From: Dermatemys mawii
Lineage: Eukaryota; Chordata; Testudines; Dermatemydidae
Direction: 5' to 3'
DNA length: 64,000 bases
Assembly: GCA_007922305.1 (NCBI GenBank)
Contig: ML677364.1
Coordinates: 22,985,326-23,049,325 of the forward strand
Each line of letters opens with the position of its first letter. Position 1 is the first letter of the stretch. The notes under the pieces are model-generated. The model was not told the origin of the DNA, made no database searches, and saw nothing but the letters and a program-made list of their open reading frames with translations. A program made the translations under genes and the position numbers. This document shows, in pieces, positions 11,153 to 21,804 of this stretch.

Positions 11153-14100
11153 CAGCAGCACAGCAAATGAAAGGAGAGTTATGCCATTAAATGACCAAGA
11201 TGAATGTTGTCACTTTACCCTAATGCTGACTAAATAAGCCTCTGCTTGCCCTGCCCTGGGTCTGTCTGGTACAGACTTGCAAATATTCTCAGTGAAGTGG
11301 AGTTCAGTGTGAACAGCCATTTCCACTAGAGACTAATCTAAAGCCAAACTCATCTTATCTGTGACCTAAACCAGATAGGAATCCACTTCTTCATGGGCTT
11401 GTCTGTTATAATTGTTCCTACTGCATAATTACAAATTTAGATTTGCATACAATATCCTTCAAGTGAGTCTTCATTCCACGGTCCAAAAATTCTGGCTGGT
11501 CATTTGCCAGCAAAAAAGCATGCTTACCTGTGCTGTTGCTATACTGCAGCAGAAACAACTGGCTCCACAGAACCATTAACTAACTGCCAAAAATCACTGC
11601 AAATTCTGCTACAGGGGATCTGTTGTAATGGGATGAGTAATCAGTGGTGGGACACTGGGATTAGTAAATGCAGTCTACATAGTTCAATGTGCCTATAACC
11701 ATTATGTGCATAATCCCATACACATGATTCTTATTACTAGCAGGGACCATCTATGTATGGGAGCTGTGAGTGGTTCTGCTGCTGTGAACATTGTTTCACA
11801 ACCATTAGCTGAATGCATATGCCTTATTTTATGGGTAGCTGCTCTGTTTTTCCAACCAAGCTAGAGTGGCCCCATCTTTATTTGTCAATACCAACATTTT
11901 TTGTTGAATAACAATTAATTTTCACAGGATAGGACATGGCCACACAAAGCCTGATTCTGGGCTGCCCTGTTTACAGTAATCCCAGTGAAGCCAAAGGGAG
12001 TTCTGCTCACGGAGCAACTCACAGCACAGGGTCACTGTGCGGAATTCTGAACCATTATCCCTCCCTGAATGAGATTTCAACCTTTATTCAGGGAACTGGG
12101 GCTGGTTTCATTTCAAAAGTCAAAGTAAGAGAAGTGGGTGACCCCCTTCTCTGAAATACCCAGGAGTCTGAACACTCAATTTCTGACTCATTGCCAGCCT
12201 GTAACCTCTACTGAGATTAAGCAGCGCAGTCAGCAGTGACTCTGCTGATCACCTCCACATTATTGGTGTAAGGCCAAGGCCAGGGTCTGAATTTTACTAG
12301 AGCAAGCAGAATTTTAATAGGCCTCTCACAGACAGCAGAAATATATAAATAAATACATAAAAATATATCCATGTGAATTAGTGAGACGTTTTTGTCTATT
12401 GTCTCAGTGCTAGCGGTGGCATACTTGGGGTCATCCATTCTAATAACTGTAATCATACCAAAATTATTCAATGGCAATTTATTTGGCCATTTCCTATATC
12501 AAAAGGATGATGTATTAAAAACAAGTCACAGACAATTCTTTTCCTGTAAAGGGTAGGGATTCTCAATGTACATTCAGAGCCATACACACAAGTGCAAATA
12601 AGTCAACTACCACAGCTATTTAATCAGGAGCGTTTGCTGATTTGAGCAGAGCCCCTATGCTGTGAAATGAAAAAAGAAAACCAAATTTTCTTGAGCAATC
12701 TTGCTGTTCCTGCTTCAGGTGCTAGGCCATTTCACTAAAGCAGCTCAGACGAGAATGTCATTAGTTCTTAAGCCCCAGGTGAATTTGCCACTGTTCCACA
12801 TGATTAAGCCAGATAATTGTGTGTTGATAGCGAATGTGGTTGGTGAAATACAATTTCTAGGGCCTTCCTAAACAAACACAATGTACAAGTGAGTCAAAGT
12901 GCTGTCATTTCAGTCCTTTGTCACAGGCTTTGCACTTGCAGACATCTCTGGTGGGGACTGGCGAATAATTCTATAGCATGTTGCTGTGCTCTTAAAGGTG
13001 ACCTGGCTCAGAAAGTGGATCATACGTCTTTTGGCATTCAGTTTAGGGGGAAGGGGAAAAAACTGTCTTGTTAAAGTGACAATGAACAATGCAGATTTAC
13101 TACGTTTAGCTTGTCTTAGGCTATAAATGTAAATGATTTCTTGAAGTTTGTCTTAAAAAGCTTTCATGATTGCAGCAGATACTTTCTAAAGTGATTAAAA
13201 GCCCATTAATAACATTAAATTGTACATTCTGAATAACAAAATACAGTAAACTTGTAAAAATCTTTCAGACAAGGGCACTTATGCATGCAGGTTTATTTCC
13301 CTTTCTGGCACAGGAGAGGAGAGGAAATCAGGGATCTGGTTCCCTGATTATCCCAGTCTAGACCCAGCTTAAATCCAAGGCAGCTTTAAGCCACGCCACC
13401 AGCACAGGGTCTTTAATGGGCTCTAAATCAGTAGAAGCCTGGTGTAATGCAGCTTCCCCATGTCCCCTCAAAACCCACAGCATGACTCCTATGCTGCAGG
13501 GGACACCCAGTTGGCAGGGGAATGTAGATAGGTGTGCCACACAGTAACCTAGTCTGAGAATGTGATTGCTTATCTTTGTCCTTGGCTGGAAAATGCCCTT
13601 GTATAATTTCATGCCGAGAAGTAGGGGAATTGAGAATCAAGCCTGGAAAAGGAGAGTTTTTATTTCTTATGAATAATGCCCAGAATGTGCTCAGCGCTGT
13701 GGGGCCCTGTTCATAAAAAGGCCCGGACTCCATCTTTGTGTTCTAAAAAGACAAACAACAAACAAAAAGGTGGGAGAAATGGGAACACCAGACAAGCTAA
13801 GTGGTCAAGCTGATCACCTGATCACCTGTTGCTAACCCTTTTTAAATATATATATATAAATAGGGAGACTTTCAAAATGCGGGCTGCTTGCAGGGGGTGG
13901 AAAGCTTGTGCCTATTCCCATCTCTCCCACACAGCATTTGGCCTCAGACGCAACATCAGTCAAGAGGCAGTAGAGTTAGTACAACACGTCCCAAAAGTGG
14001 CACTTCCCCTGCCCTGGAGCTGGGCACTTTGCAGTTGAGGAGCAAGAGGAACAGGCTGAAATGGAGCAGTGTGACTAGATTATGTCATGACAGGAGGGGG

Positions 14101-14234
14101 CAGAGCAGAGGCTGGTCAAAGGTCCCAGGAGGAGGAGGGAGGGAGAAGTTGCACCTTCTTAGCCTTGCTCTGCCTCCTGCTGTGTCCTAGGTGACTGCAG
14201 AATTTTAATGGGACCCTGTTCATAATCCACTTCC
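11153..14234. other. Unique sequence, no gene seen
   Basis: About 3 kb. Several 60-100 codon frames (for example 12217-12477 and 13428-13733) lack domains and overlap antisense frames. A TATATATATA run sits near 13848-13858. I see no convincing RNA gene or transposon except weak scraps around 11940-12090. Confidence 0.4.
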
Positions 14235-14506
14235 AGGGTAGGTCTTCACTATCTGCCGGATCGGCGGGTAGCAATTGATCTTTTGGCGATCAATTTATTG
14301 CATCTCGTTAAGATGCGATAAATCGATTGCCAAGAGTGCCCTCGTTGACTCTGGAACTCCGACTTGCCGTGAGGCGCAAGCTGGAGTCAATGGGGGAGCG
14401 CGCCACCGACCACCGCTGCCATGAGGACGGCAGGTAAGTCGGCTGAAGGTACACCAACTTCAACTACGTTATTCATGTTAAGATGTGATAAGTGTAGACC
14501 AGCCCT
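14235..14506. mobile_element. 272-bp TIR DNA transposon (MITE)
   Basis: The ends are inverted: AGGGTAGGTCTTCACT on the left and AGTGTAGACCAGCCCT on the right, matching at 13 of 16 positions. The interior contains GGATCGGCGGGTAGCAAT and a palindromic segment around GATGCGATAAATCGAT. The copy at 32844-33085 shares the same internal blocks in the same order. There is no transposase, so it is non-autonomous. No clear target duplication was visible, so the superfamily is unassigned. Confidence 0.75.
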
Positions 14507-14539
14507 CAGGCTGTGGCCTGCTACTTAAGAAGTCTCAGT

Positions 14540-14770
14540 CTAGAGAATATGAGAAAGGATTCAAGGATTGCATCCTGGCCCTGCAGTCGACTTTCTATGT
14601 GACCTTAGGCATTTTTACGAAGGGCTGATTTTCAGAGGTGCTGATGTGCAAGTGCTGAGCAGCTCATAAAATCAGGCCCTTCACCTCTGGGCCTCAGTTT
14701 GCGTAGCTTCAAAATGGGGATGACTTATAGAGGTGTCGAGGAGCTTATTTAATTAACATTGGTAAAGTCC
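14540..14770 (+). repeat. MIR-type SINE interrupted by a MITE
   Basis: The left half carries the MIR core (CTATGTGACCTTAGGC, about 14595-14610). The right half resumes with CTCTGGGCCTCAGTTTGC and AAAATGGGGATGAC, the conserved MIR continuation. Between them lies a 64-bp inverted-repeat unit absent from MIR. The MIR must therefore predate that insertion. Confidence 0.75.
14619..14682. mobile_element. 64-bp MITE nested in a MIR
   Basis: Inverted ends GAAGGGCTGATTTT and AAAATCAGGCCCTTC are near-perfect complements (one extra C on the right). The interior is about 35 bp and has no coding capacity. Only an AC dinucleotide is repeated at both flanks, so the target duplication is ambiguous. Confidence 0.7.
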
Positions 14771-17700
14771 TTTTAGAGGAAAGATACTACTGAAATGCAG
14801 GGCATTAGTGGGCCTGGTTCTTCTTTCACGTACACCAGGAAGAGGAGGATGAAGATGATTAACCTTTTATGAAGACCCACCTTCACAACAAACAAACAGA
14901 AGGAAAGAGAGATAGTCTGGTGAGAAATTGTCCCTAATCTACACCTTATTTCTTTTATAGCTGACAGAGCCAAGTGTGTCCGTCCCTTGTTTTTTTGATG
15001 TGTGTGATTTTTGCCCTCCCCCAACATTTTGAATGGCTGTTGGGAATGAGAGAATGAGGGTGATCTGTCCCAAATCTAATTTTATGTGAATTATGGACAT
15101 GCATGTAAAAAGTCCAAAAGATTTTGTGCAGATACCTTTCAAATGAATACCGGACTTAGTGTTTTTCCAACAGTCAACAGAAGGAGCTGATGGGCAAATA
15201 GAGAAGATAAGGGGATGCAGGAGGCGAAGAGACTATGTCTCCATTTTTTAAATACTAGGTGGGTATTTCTCATAACACTGTCATGACACAGAATAAGCAG
15301 CCGTGTATTAGATAAGGTCGCTACCCTGTAATATTTATCTTCAGTTACTCAGGGGGGCGGCAGGAGAGAGGAAAGGAGATTCACTTTCATGATTTATGAT
15401 GCCATTAGATATAGGTTGTTTATCTATTTGTGCAAGTTAAACATTTCTAACCATGCATTCTTCATTTTAGGGACCATCTTCCCACCCTCTCATTCATGAA
15501 TCCTCTTTCTTAGATTGTTCCAGTCATATATCTTTTCTTCCCAGTCAAGAGGCAAAAGTAAGCAGTCTCTCAAAACCAATTTCAGCTTCACCGTATGGAC
15601 TAGTTGGCTAGCAGAAGTCTCTTTCTACCTCTCAGATGTGTGTCTTGGTGAAGGTGCATCAGTGCAGGGAGTAAGAAAGGCCAAAAGTTATCACCCCCTG
15701 CTCCTCACAGGCTAGTCACTGGGCTGACTGAGAAAAACCCTGCTCACCTAAACCTCTGTGAGTAGTCTAATGCAATTCAAAGGGGAGCAAGGTAAGCAGG
15801 ATCTGGCCAGGAAGGTATATACATTTAGCAAGCTGATGCAGCTTTCCCCTAATGCAAAACTAAAATAGGACAAATTGAGTAGGTTTTCAGTGTGGCTACT
15901 GGGGTTTTAACTGTGTGACTCCAATTAATTTTAATTAAATTAGATTAAATGAGAATTTTAATTTTAATGGAAGTCACAGGGCTAAATCACAGCGCATTGC
16001 ACTGAATCTTTACTCCTATATGTTTAAGTGTGCTGGCACCTGAGGTTTGGAGAAATTATTTAAAAGGTTTATCCATTTATGTTGATATTGAGTTGCTCCT
16101 TAGGACCTCTGTGAGGACCAGGAGACCTTAGAAAATGCACATTCTGCAGAGACCTATAGATATGTTTAATTAATTAGAAAAATAGGGAAATTATTAGACT
16201 GTACCATGAACATTTGAATGCATGCCTCCAGATGCGAAGAAAACATTTCTAGCACCTAATGTTTTTAAATGCAGCATTTTGGTCTGTTAACATTTTGGAA
16301 TGTAAGTACAGCCACCAGTGTTAAACAGCAGACAATTTTCTTTTTTTTTAACAGTTAGATACTAATAATATTTATTTCTTAATAGAGCAAGAGAACTATG
16401 AATCTAAAATGGCCAGTAGGTTCCCTAAAATAACTAAAACAAATGTCAAAAGAAAAAGAGAAAAAACCCTACAGGCTACAGTCCTGTCAGAGCTGCCCCT
16501 AATGGGATCACAATGTGCAATTTAGGGGAAAGCAGAGGCAATTTTTAATAATTTTAAATAATTGTGTGCAAATAGCCTTGATCTCCCCTTAAACTGCTAA
16601 ATCTTTTTTATGTCTCTCAAAAAAGGCTCCAAATGGGTTTAAACAGCTTTGATGAATGTGAAATTTATCTCTGTGCTTGTAATATTTCCAGAAATAGTGC
16701 TATTAAGTTGATTTGTGCGTGGACACAAATCATTAGTAAATTGGCCCCTTTGTGTTTAAAAGGTTTTAGTCAGTATTTAACTCTTTGAGTGAAGAACACG
16801 CTCTAAACACTCTCAAAATGTAGATCTTGAGTACTATAAAACAAGGCATTGATCTCTCTTACTCTTAATATTCAGTGTCATGGCCACTACATGTCAGATG
16901 CTATTTTGGTCACTGACATAACTTGCCTTGTGCTTAGGCCTGAGGGATGTCAGCATTCTTGCACTGAATGGTCTTTGTACGCTGTCAACTCCTCCTTAGG
17001 CAGCGAAGGCTTTGACTTCTATCACCTGCAATCTTTTCCACTTATTGGATATGTTCATATTCCCCGAGTTTACATGGAAATAGCAGGGTTCAGTCATAAC
17101 TGAAATATCAAACTCCAAACAGCTTCTGCTGCAAGCCATTCACAAATTACAGTAGCTTACTGCTTCCCCTCTTCCCTATGCTTATTTTGCTAAGGCAATA
17201 TTAACTTTGGGTATTCAGCACCTTAGTCCTTACTCATTCTTTCTCTCTCTTTACTGCATACCAACAGGACTGGGTGTTTCAATACCCATCTTTATCCAGC
17301 AACATGGGGACTAGAGAATAAAACAGTCCGCAGCTGCCGTGTCACATTCTCTTTATTCCTATTTAATTACTTGCTGGCTTTTTCTGCTAAAGAAAAACAA
17401 TCATTCTGCTTTCATAATATTTCAACAGTGTTCCATATTGAAGACTTTTATGTCACAGTTTCTTGAATGTAAACTAAATGAGCTAGAGCCCCAGATCCAG
17501 TCAACTACCTTTTTGTCTACCAGATTCAAACAGATGGTACCAACCAGTTGGAACACTCTTAGTTATAAGCCATTAAGACAAGCAGCGGGTCAGAGAGTTA
17601 AAAAATAGACAAGTGTGTTTTTGTGCATAAAATGAGTTTCTAACTAGTGAACAGTATAATTTAGTAAAATGGAGACAAACCTATTTCTGTTATGAAACTG

Positions 17701-18004
17701 CTGGAATAGCAATTTACAACTCTAGTGATCAGAGCCATTCTCATTTCCAGATAGCTTTATTGTGAGGATAAGTGAATTAAAATGAATGCCTTCCTTTAAT
17801 TTATATTGAATATTTCTCAGACATCCCAGGAACTGGATCTCACTGTTTAGGGACCTGACCCAAAGCCCTGTGATATCAATGAAAGAACACCTTTTGAGTT
17901 CATCAGGTTTTTGGTCAGGCTCCAAATGCCCTCCCCACTGCCGTACCACTTAAATGGGAGTGAAAGATAGCAAGAACAGAGGTTTATTAGGAAAAGACTA
18001 TCAG
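14771..18004. other. Unique AT-rich sequence, no gene seen
   Basis: About 3.2 kb with no nameable repeat. The interval 16140-16760 is AT-rich with homeodomain-like words and no transposon signature, a weak regulatory candidate. Frames at 16849-17103 and 17339-17608 have no recognised domain. Confidence 0.4.
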
Positions 18005-18150
18005 CTAAAGTCTTCTCTGTTCTAGGTTATTTAGACTGTAAGCTTTTCAGGGAAAGGATTCTCTCTTACTACATGTCTGTACAGTACTTAGCATAGTGGG
18101 GCCCCATATTTGGTTGTGGCTTCTAAGGTTCTACTGCAACACAAACAACA
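18005..18150 (+). repeat. MIR/L3-type 3' tail
   Basis: It reads GACTGTAAGCTTTTCAGGG, then TCTGTACAGTACTTAGCA, then GTGGGGCCCCATA, and ends near CTGCAACACAAAC. This is the conserved 3' tail shared by amniote MIR SINEs and their LINE partners. Related copies lie at 18196-18300 and 31965-32095 on this strand, and at 18770-18930 on the other. Confidence 0.6.
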
Positions 18151-18195
18151 TTAACCATAAGACACCAATAAGTCATGGTGCATGGCAAAACCTGT

Positions 18196-18300
18196 CTTTT
18201 GGACTGTAGGCTGCTCAGGGCTAGGACTGACTTGTATAACATCAGGTGTGTTGTCAGTGGTTGACAAAAAAAATACAACAATAATAAGCAGGTCAATAAG
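18196..18300 (+). repeat. MIR/L3-type 3' tail, degenerate
   Basis: GACTGTAGGCTGCTCAGGG followed by CTAGGACTGACTTG, ending in an ATACAACAATAATAA tail. It is a short, decayed member of the family at 18005-18150. Confidence 0.45.
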
Positions 18301-18574
18301 AAAAGAATTGTAAGCTCAGTTTTCTGCCTGAAGAAAACACCATGTAAGGTTCAAACAAGAGTGTGCAGCAATTCCTGTTGCTGTACAATATCATCAGCTA
18401 CTACTACTATTAATAGGCCTGTTATTCATGTATTAAACATTTCTTACTAGATTAGTAATAGTTGCTATCATATTACCAGTTCTGGTGCTGCATTAATTAT
18501 CTACTAATCCAACTATGGCAGGGATACATATTCACAGCAGTCAAACATAAAAACTTGCCCATAGCCTTAAATAA

Positions 18575-18740
18575 CTAAGTCTATGTCTGCACTGTGCCAT
18601 GGTACAGGGTGTGAATTGCAGCACATACCAAAGTCCAGAGTTGTAACTGCCCTGTGTGGGATCCGCTGGCGTGAACTAAAAGATATCTAATTTGCATTAA
18701 CATAGTCCTCTCTGAAATAGTATAAAAATAGGTACTTTTC
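18575..18740. repeat. Dispersed repeat with CTGCACTGTGCC-type end
   Basis: The segment TGTCTGCACTGTGCC... GTGTGAATTGCAGCACATACC ... CCGCTGGCGTGAACTAAA (shown in parts) corresponds to a short repeat I recognise from turtle sequence. Its ends resemble those of other TIR families here (GTCTACACT-like). The second inverted end was not defined. Confidence 0.4.
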
Positions 18741-18769
18741 AGTTCGTGACAGAAGAGATTATTATTTAT

Positions 18770-18930
18770 ATGTTTTACAGTAAGCCTAGTGGCCAGAGTC
18801 CCACTGTGCTCTGTACTGTACAAACATATAACAAAGATACAGTTCCTGCCCCAAAGAGCTCACAATCTAAGTGTAAGACTATATACAATAAGTGGATAAA
18901 AACAGATGGCTCTTGCAAGGGAATAGTAAT
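18770..18930 (-). repeat. MIR/L3-type 3' tail, reverse orientation
   Basis: The plus strand shows CTGTACTGTACAAACATA, CAGTTCCTGCCCCAAAG and AGCTCACAATCTAAGTG, the complement of the GATTGTAAGCTCTTTGGGGCAGG-like tail, so the element lies on the minus strand. Overlapping frames in this interval are accidental. Confidence 0.6.
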
Positions 18931-19184
18931 ATTATGCTGGGGAACGGCATGACAAACAGTAGTTGTAGTCAATCAACTGCTTAACAAATGTCAATGCTGA
19001 CTGCCTTGATGACAGCTGGTCAGGCATATTCCACCAATTTTCTGGAAAATGCAGTTTGCACAACATTTAATTTTTCCCATCATTTAAAAAAAATAAAAAT
19101 AAATATTTTGTTTTGGGTGTGGGATCAAAGCATTCTGGTTTGTTGAACCAAATGACAACTTTGTTTCAGATCAGTTCAACATTA

Positions 19185-19440
19185 ATCTGTATCTGCCTCC
19201 ACTCCCTCTTGGGAATTGCATTCATATGCCTCGGGCCTCTATGGACCAGGGTTCCTGGCTGGACTGTATCTCCCATGATGCACCACTGTGCCTCATCTAG
19301 TTCGTGTAGTCCATCACACAAGAACAGTGCAGTAGCAGTGAGGTAGTCTAGCTGGGAAGCCTGGCCCAGAGTAAAATGGAGATATAAGTCACTTGAACTA
19401 CATCTCCTATAAGGGACTATAGTCACCTCAAGGGGACACA
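19185..19440. repeat. Dispersed repeat with CTCCCATGATGCAC motif
   Basis: The block contains CTCCCATGATGCACCACTG and CTACATCTCCTATAAGGG, then GACTATAGTCACCTC. I recognise this combination as an interspersed repeat of reptile genomes but cannot name its class. The 133-codon minus-strand frame across it has no domain and I treat it as chance. Confidence 0.4.
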
Positions 19441-19555
19441 GATTGATACTGAACCAAGCCAAAACACTACATTTCAGTATGGTTTTGCAAACAAAAACAT
19501 TACAGTTTAGAAACTTTAATTTAGATTGGAAATGTTGAAACAAAACATGTAGACA

Positions 19556-19618
19556 TAGATTCATCAATTCTAAGGTCAGATGGGACCACTACGACCATCT
19601 AGTTCCATGTCTCAACTG
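19556..19618 (-). repeat. Short CR1-like or related retroelement scrap
   Basis: TTCTAAGGTCAGATGGGACC followed by ACGACCATCTAGTTCC resembles the reversed 3' region of CR1-type elements (TCTAAGGCCAGAAGGGACC type). It is only about 60 bp. Confidence 0.35.
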
Positions 19619-20014
19619 AAATTTTTTGGGATTTTCTGTTCAATGAAATAGTTCAATATTTTGACTTTTTATCCAAATTTTGAATGAAAGCAAATATCAA
19701 AACATCAGAATTTTCTGTGGGGCAGAAATTCCAATTTTCAACCAGCTCTAGCTATGTTACTGTTTCATGTAATAGGAGTTTCAGAAATTTAAATATGGAT
19801 AAGCCCAGTTATGCTGGACTCATTCATTTATGTAGACCTCTGCTCATCATTCAGCTACTTCAGAATTGCATACTTATGCATGTGAAACAGAATAGTCACC
19901 AAGTCTGGTTGGAAAGTTTAGTTTCTCATGAAATGACCCTTTGACTGCCGTTAGCTGGGTAGGTCCTTTGACTAGACAGAGGGGAATGAGAGAAGCCCCC
20001 CTTTGATCCTCTGC

Positions 20015-20090
20015 TTATCCATTGGTTAGGCAGAGGGGGTTGGGTCCAGCTGATTGGCTGCTGTGTGCTCCCCCGTGCCTATTTAAGATA
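20015..20090 (+). promoter_or_regulatory. CCAAT/TATA-like promoter stretch, possibly LTR-derived
   Basis: Two ATTGG words (reverse CCAAT boxes) at 20021-20025 and 20053-20057 are followed at 20080 by TATTTAAG, a TATA-like box. The spacing is typical of a pol II promoter or LTR U3. The 123-codon frame over it (20022-20393) has no domain. No downstream coding exon is recognised, so a retroelement LTR origin is the likeliest reading. Confidence 0.3.
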
Positions 20091-20570
20091 AACTTGGTCT
20101 TTTCATCCATTTTGGGGATTACACCAGCTCTAACACTCCTTCACAAGCCCCAGTGCGGAGTGTGGAAAGGATCAGTGATGTGGGGATTGTTAGAGCACAA
20201 TGGCTATTCCCAGCTGGTGGATGGTCCTTTACCCAGCTGGCGCAGGGTAGAACAGTCTCCAAATTCTTCAAACCTGGGAAGGGGCCATGGCAGAGACTCA
20301 GGGAGTTGTAACTGGTTCCCTAACAACTCTCAAACACCTTCTGCTATGTTTGAGCACAGCAGAGAATCTGGCCTTCAGTGTCTTCCATCATGAAAATGTA
20401 TACTTTATACTGGGTAAAAATGTATGTTAAGCATCTCTCCTTTTTGCTATGCAGACAGACAGCAAGGGAAATAAAATCAGGGCAGCTAGTTAGATTTGTC
20501 AGAGTGCATACACACTAGGAGGCATATCTTCTGAGGCAGCGAAAGGTCACTGATATACTTCTATAGAGGT

Positions 20571-20747
20571 TTCAGAGTAGTAGCCCCATAAGTCTGTATC
20601 CGCAAAAAGAACGAGGAGTACTTGTGGCACCTTAGAGACTTCCTACTGTATGTTCCACTCTATGCATCTGATGAAGTGGGTTCTAGCCCACAAAAGCTTA
20701 TGCCCAAATAAATTGGTTAGTCTCTAAGGTGCCACAAGTACTCCTCA
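20571..20747 (-). mobile_element. Penelope-like element, 5'-inverted truncated copy
   Basis: A 177-bp insertion flanked by a 12-bp target duplication, TTCTATAGAGGT (20559-20570 and 20748-20759). The left part is the reverse complement of the family 3' end, from about 20640 down to TTCAGAGTAG at 20571. The right part runs in the opposite direction. A 28-bp segment is present in both arms as a perfect inverted repeat (20613-20640 and 20719-20746). This is the layout left by twin priming during target-primed reverse transcription: the 3' end lies in one orientation and an upstream piece is flipped. The right arm carries a hammerhead-like core. There is no coding capacity. Assignment to Penelope-like elements rests on the hammerhead-like core and on recognising the family, not on a reverse transcriptase. 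Confidence 0.7.
20668..20705 (+). ncRNA. Hammerhead-like ribozyme core, decayed
   Basis: CTGATGA (20668-20674) is the conserved first box of hammerhead ribozymes. A 5-bp stem II follows, GTGGG pairing with CCCAC (20676-20680 and 20687-20691). AAAA then stands where GAAA is required (20692-20695), followed by a GC-TTAT-GC minimal stem III. The base after stem III is C where U is needed before the cleavage position. The lost G of GAAA and the lost U predict an inactive ribozyme. Hammerheads with minimal stem III are known from Penelope-like elements. Confidence 0.5.
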
Positions 20748-20759
20748 TTCTATAGAGGT

Positions 20760-21747
20760 GTTTCTCTAAAGAATCAACTCCCATACTTCCAGCCGGTTGA
20801 ATGTCTGTCCTATTCCTCTCCAAAGGGACTAGTAAGTGTAACAGGGAGAGACTGTATAGGTAGTCATGCATGCACAGCTCCAGTGAGGTAAGCAGGTACC
20901 AATAACCTTTTATACGAGACTATATTGGAACATTATAAAACAATGCATATACAAATACATACAGACACACACAGACTCACACTCAAAGCTTGTTTTTCCT
21001 CATAAAGTTGCAGGCTGTGTTCTATTGTTCTTCATTTAAAAAACCACAGTACAAACTCCTTGGGAGTCACAGAGGGCTGAGGGATGTTCAGCAAGGTATG
21101 GCACTTTCAAGACAAGCTGGGAAAGCTGTTATGTTTGTGGGGAGGGAGCAGATTAAAGCTGTCTAAACACCTCATTTCCCTGTGGGACCCAGCTATTTGA
21201 GAGCAATTCAAGCTCCACTGCACCAGGCAGAGTAACTTCACTTCCATGAAATATTGTCCTTCCCCTCCCCACCTTGGTCTTCATCAAATGTAAGTGATAT
21301 GTATCCACCAAAGCAGATATATTCAGTTCCTTTATACTCTTTATCCAACAATAGATGTTTATGAATATACAGGTGCACACAGTACCAGTGCGGGGGGGAG
21401 GAAAATGATACTCAAATAAAGTCAGACTGTATTCAGGAAGCATCCCCAGCTGCCCTGGAAGAGAGCTTCCCATTTGGAATTTACAGTCTCATAGAACCAC
21501 ATTCATGCAAAGTTCTGACGGAACAAAAACCTTAATAAATCCAGTTGCCGATGATGCACTCTGCTTCAGTGTTCATTATGGCACGCACTGCATACTTGCT
21601 CTGAATCAGGTGAAAATCAGGTTCCTTTCTGTCTGCCTGATGTACAGCTCTGCGCTAATGCAGCACCCAGTCTGAAAAGTCAAATGTTCAGCAGTTGCGG
21701 AATAACCCCCCCGGCTAGATCTGTACAGTTAACAAACTTGTACTTAC
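20760..21747. other. Unique sequence, no gene seen
   Basis: The 106-codon minus-strand frame (21153-21473) has no recognised domain. A short CA-rich run (ACAGACACACACAGACTCAC) lies near 20960. Nothing else is recognised. Confidence 0.4.
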
Positions 21748-21804
21748 ACATCTGGAAGATCCTCAACATCCGAATTGCTAACAGAATGGTGATATCCAGA
21801 AAGT
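21748..21804 (-). CDS. Weak candidate internal exon, unidentified
   Basis: Read on the minus strand, a T-rich tract ending TTTTAAAAG (acceptor-like) precedes a 57-nt segment followed directly by GTAAGTAC, a strong donor-like match (ACTTAC on the plus strand at 21742-21747). The length is a multiple of three. One frame reads FLDITILLAIRMLRIFQM, a hydrophobic stretch with basic residues three apart, reminiscent of a voltage-sensor S4 helix. I do not recognise the protein. The open frame also continues through the donor for about 20 codons, so chance is quite possible. No neighbouring exon was found. Confidence 0.2.

Noticed and set aside
19166..19567. 133-codon minus-strand frame, the longest outside the transposon coding remnants
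   Set aside because: It crosses a dispersed repeat and has no domain, start context or splice signals.
20571..20747. Interpretation of the 28-bp inverted arms as TIRs of a cut-and-paste transposon
   Set aside because: The left arm is internal, not terminal. The 12-bp target duplication is longer than most DNA transposons make, and the hammerhead-like core and the truncated stub at 63889 point to a retroelement.
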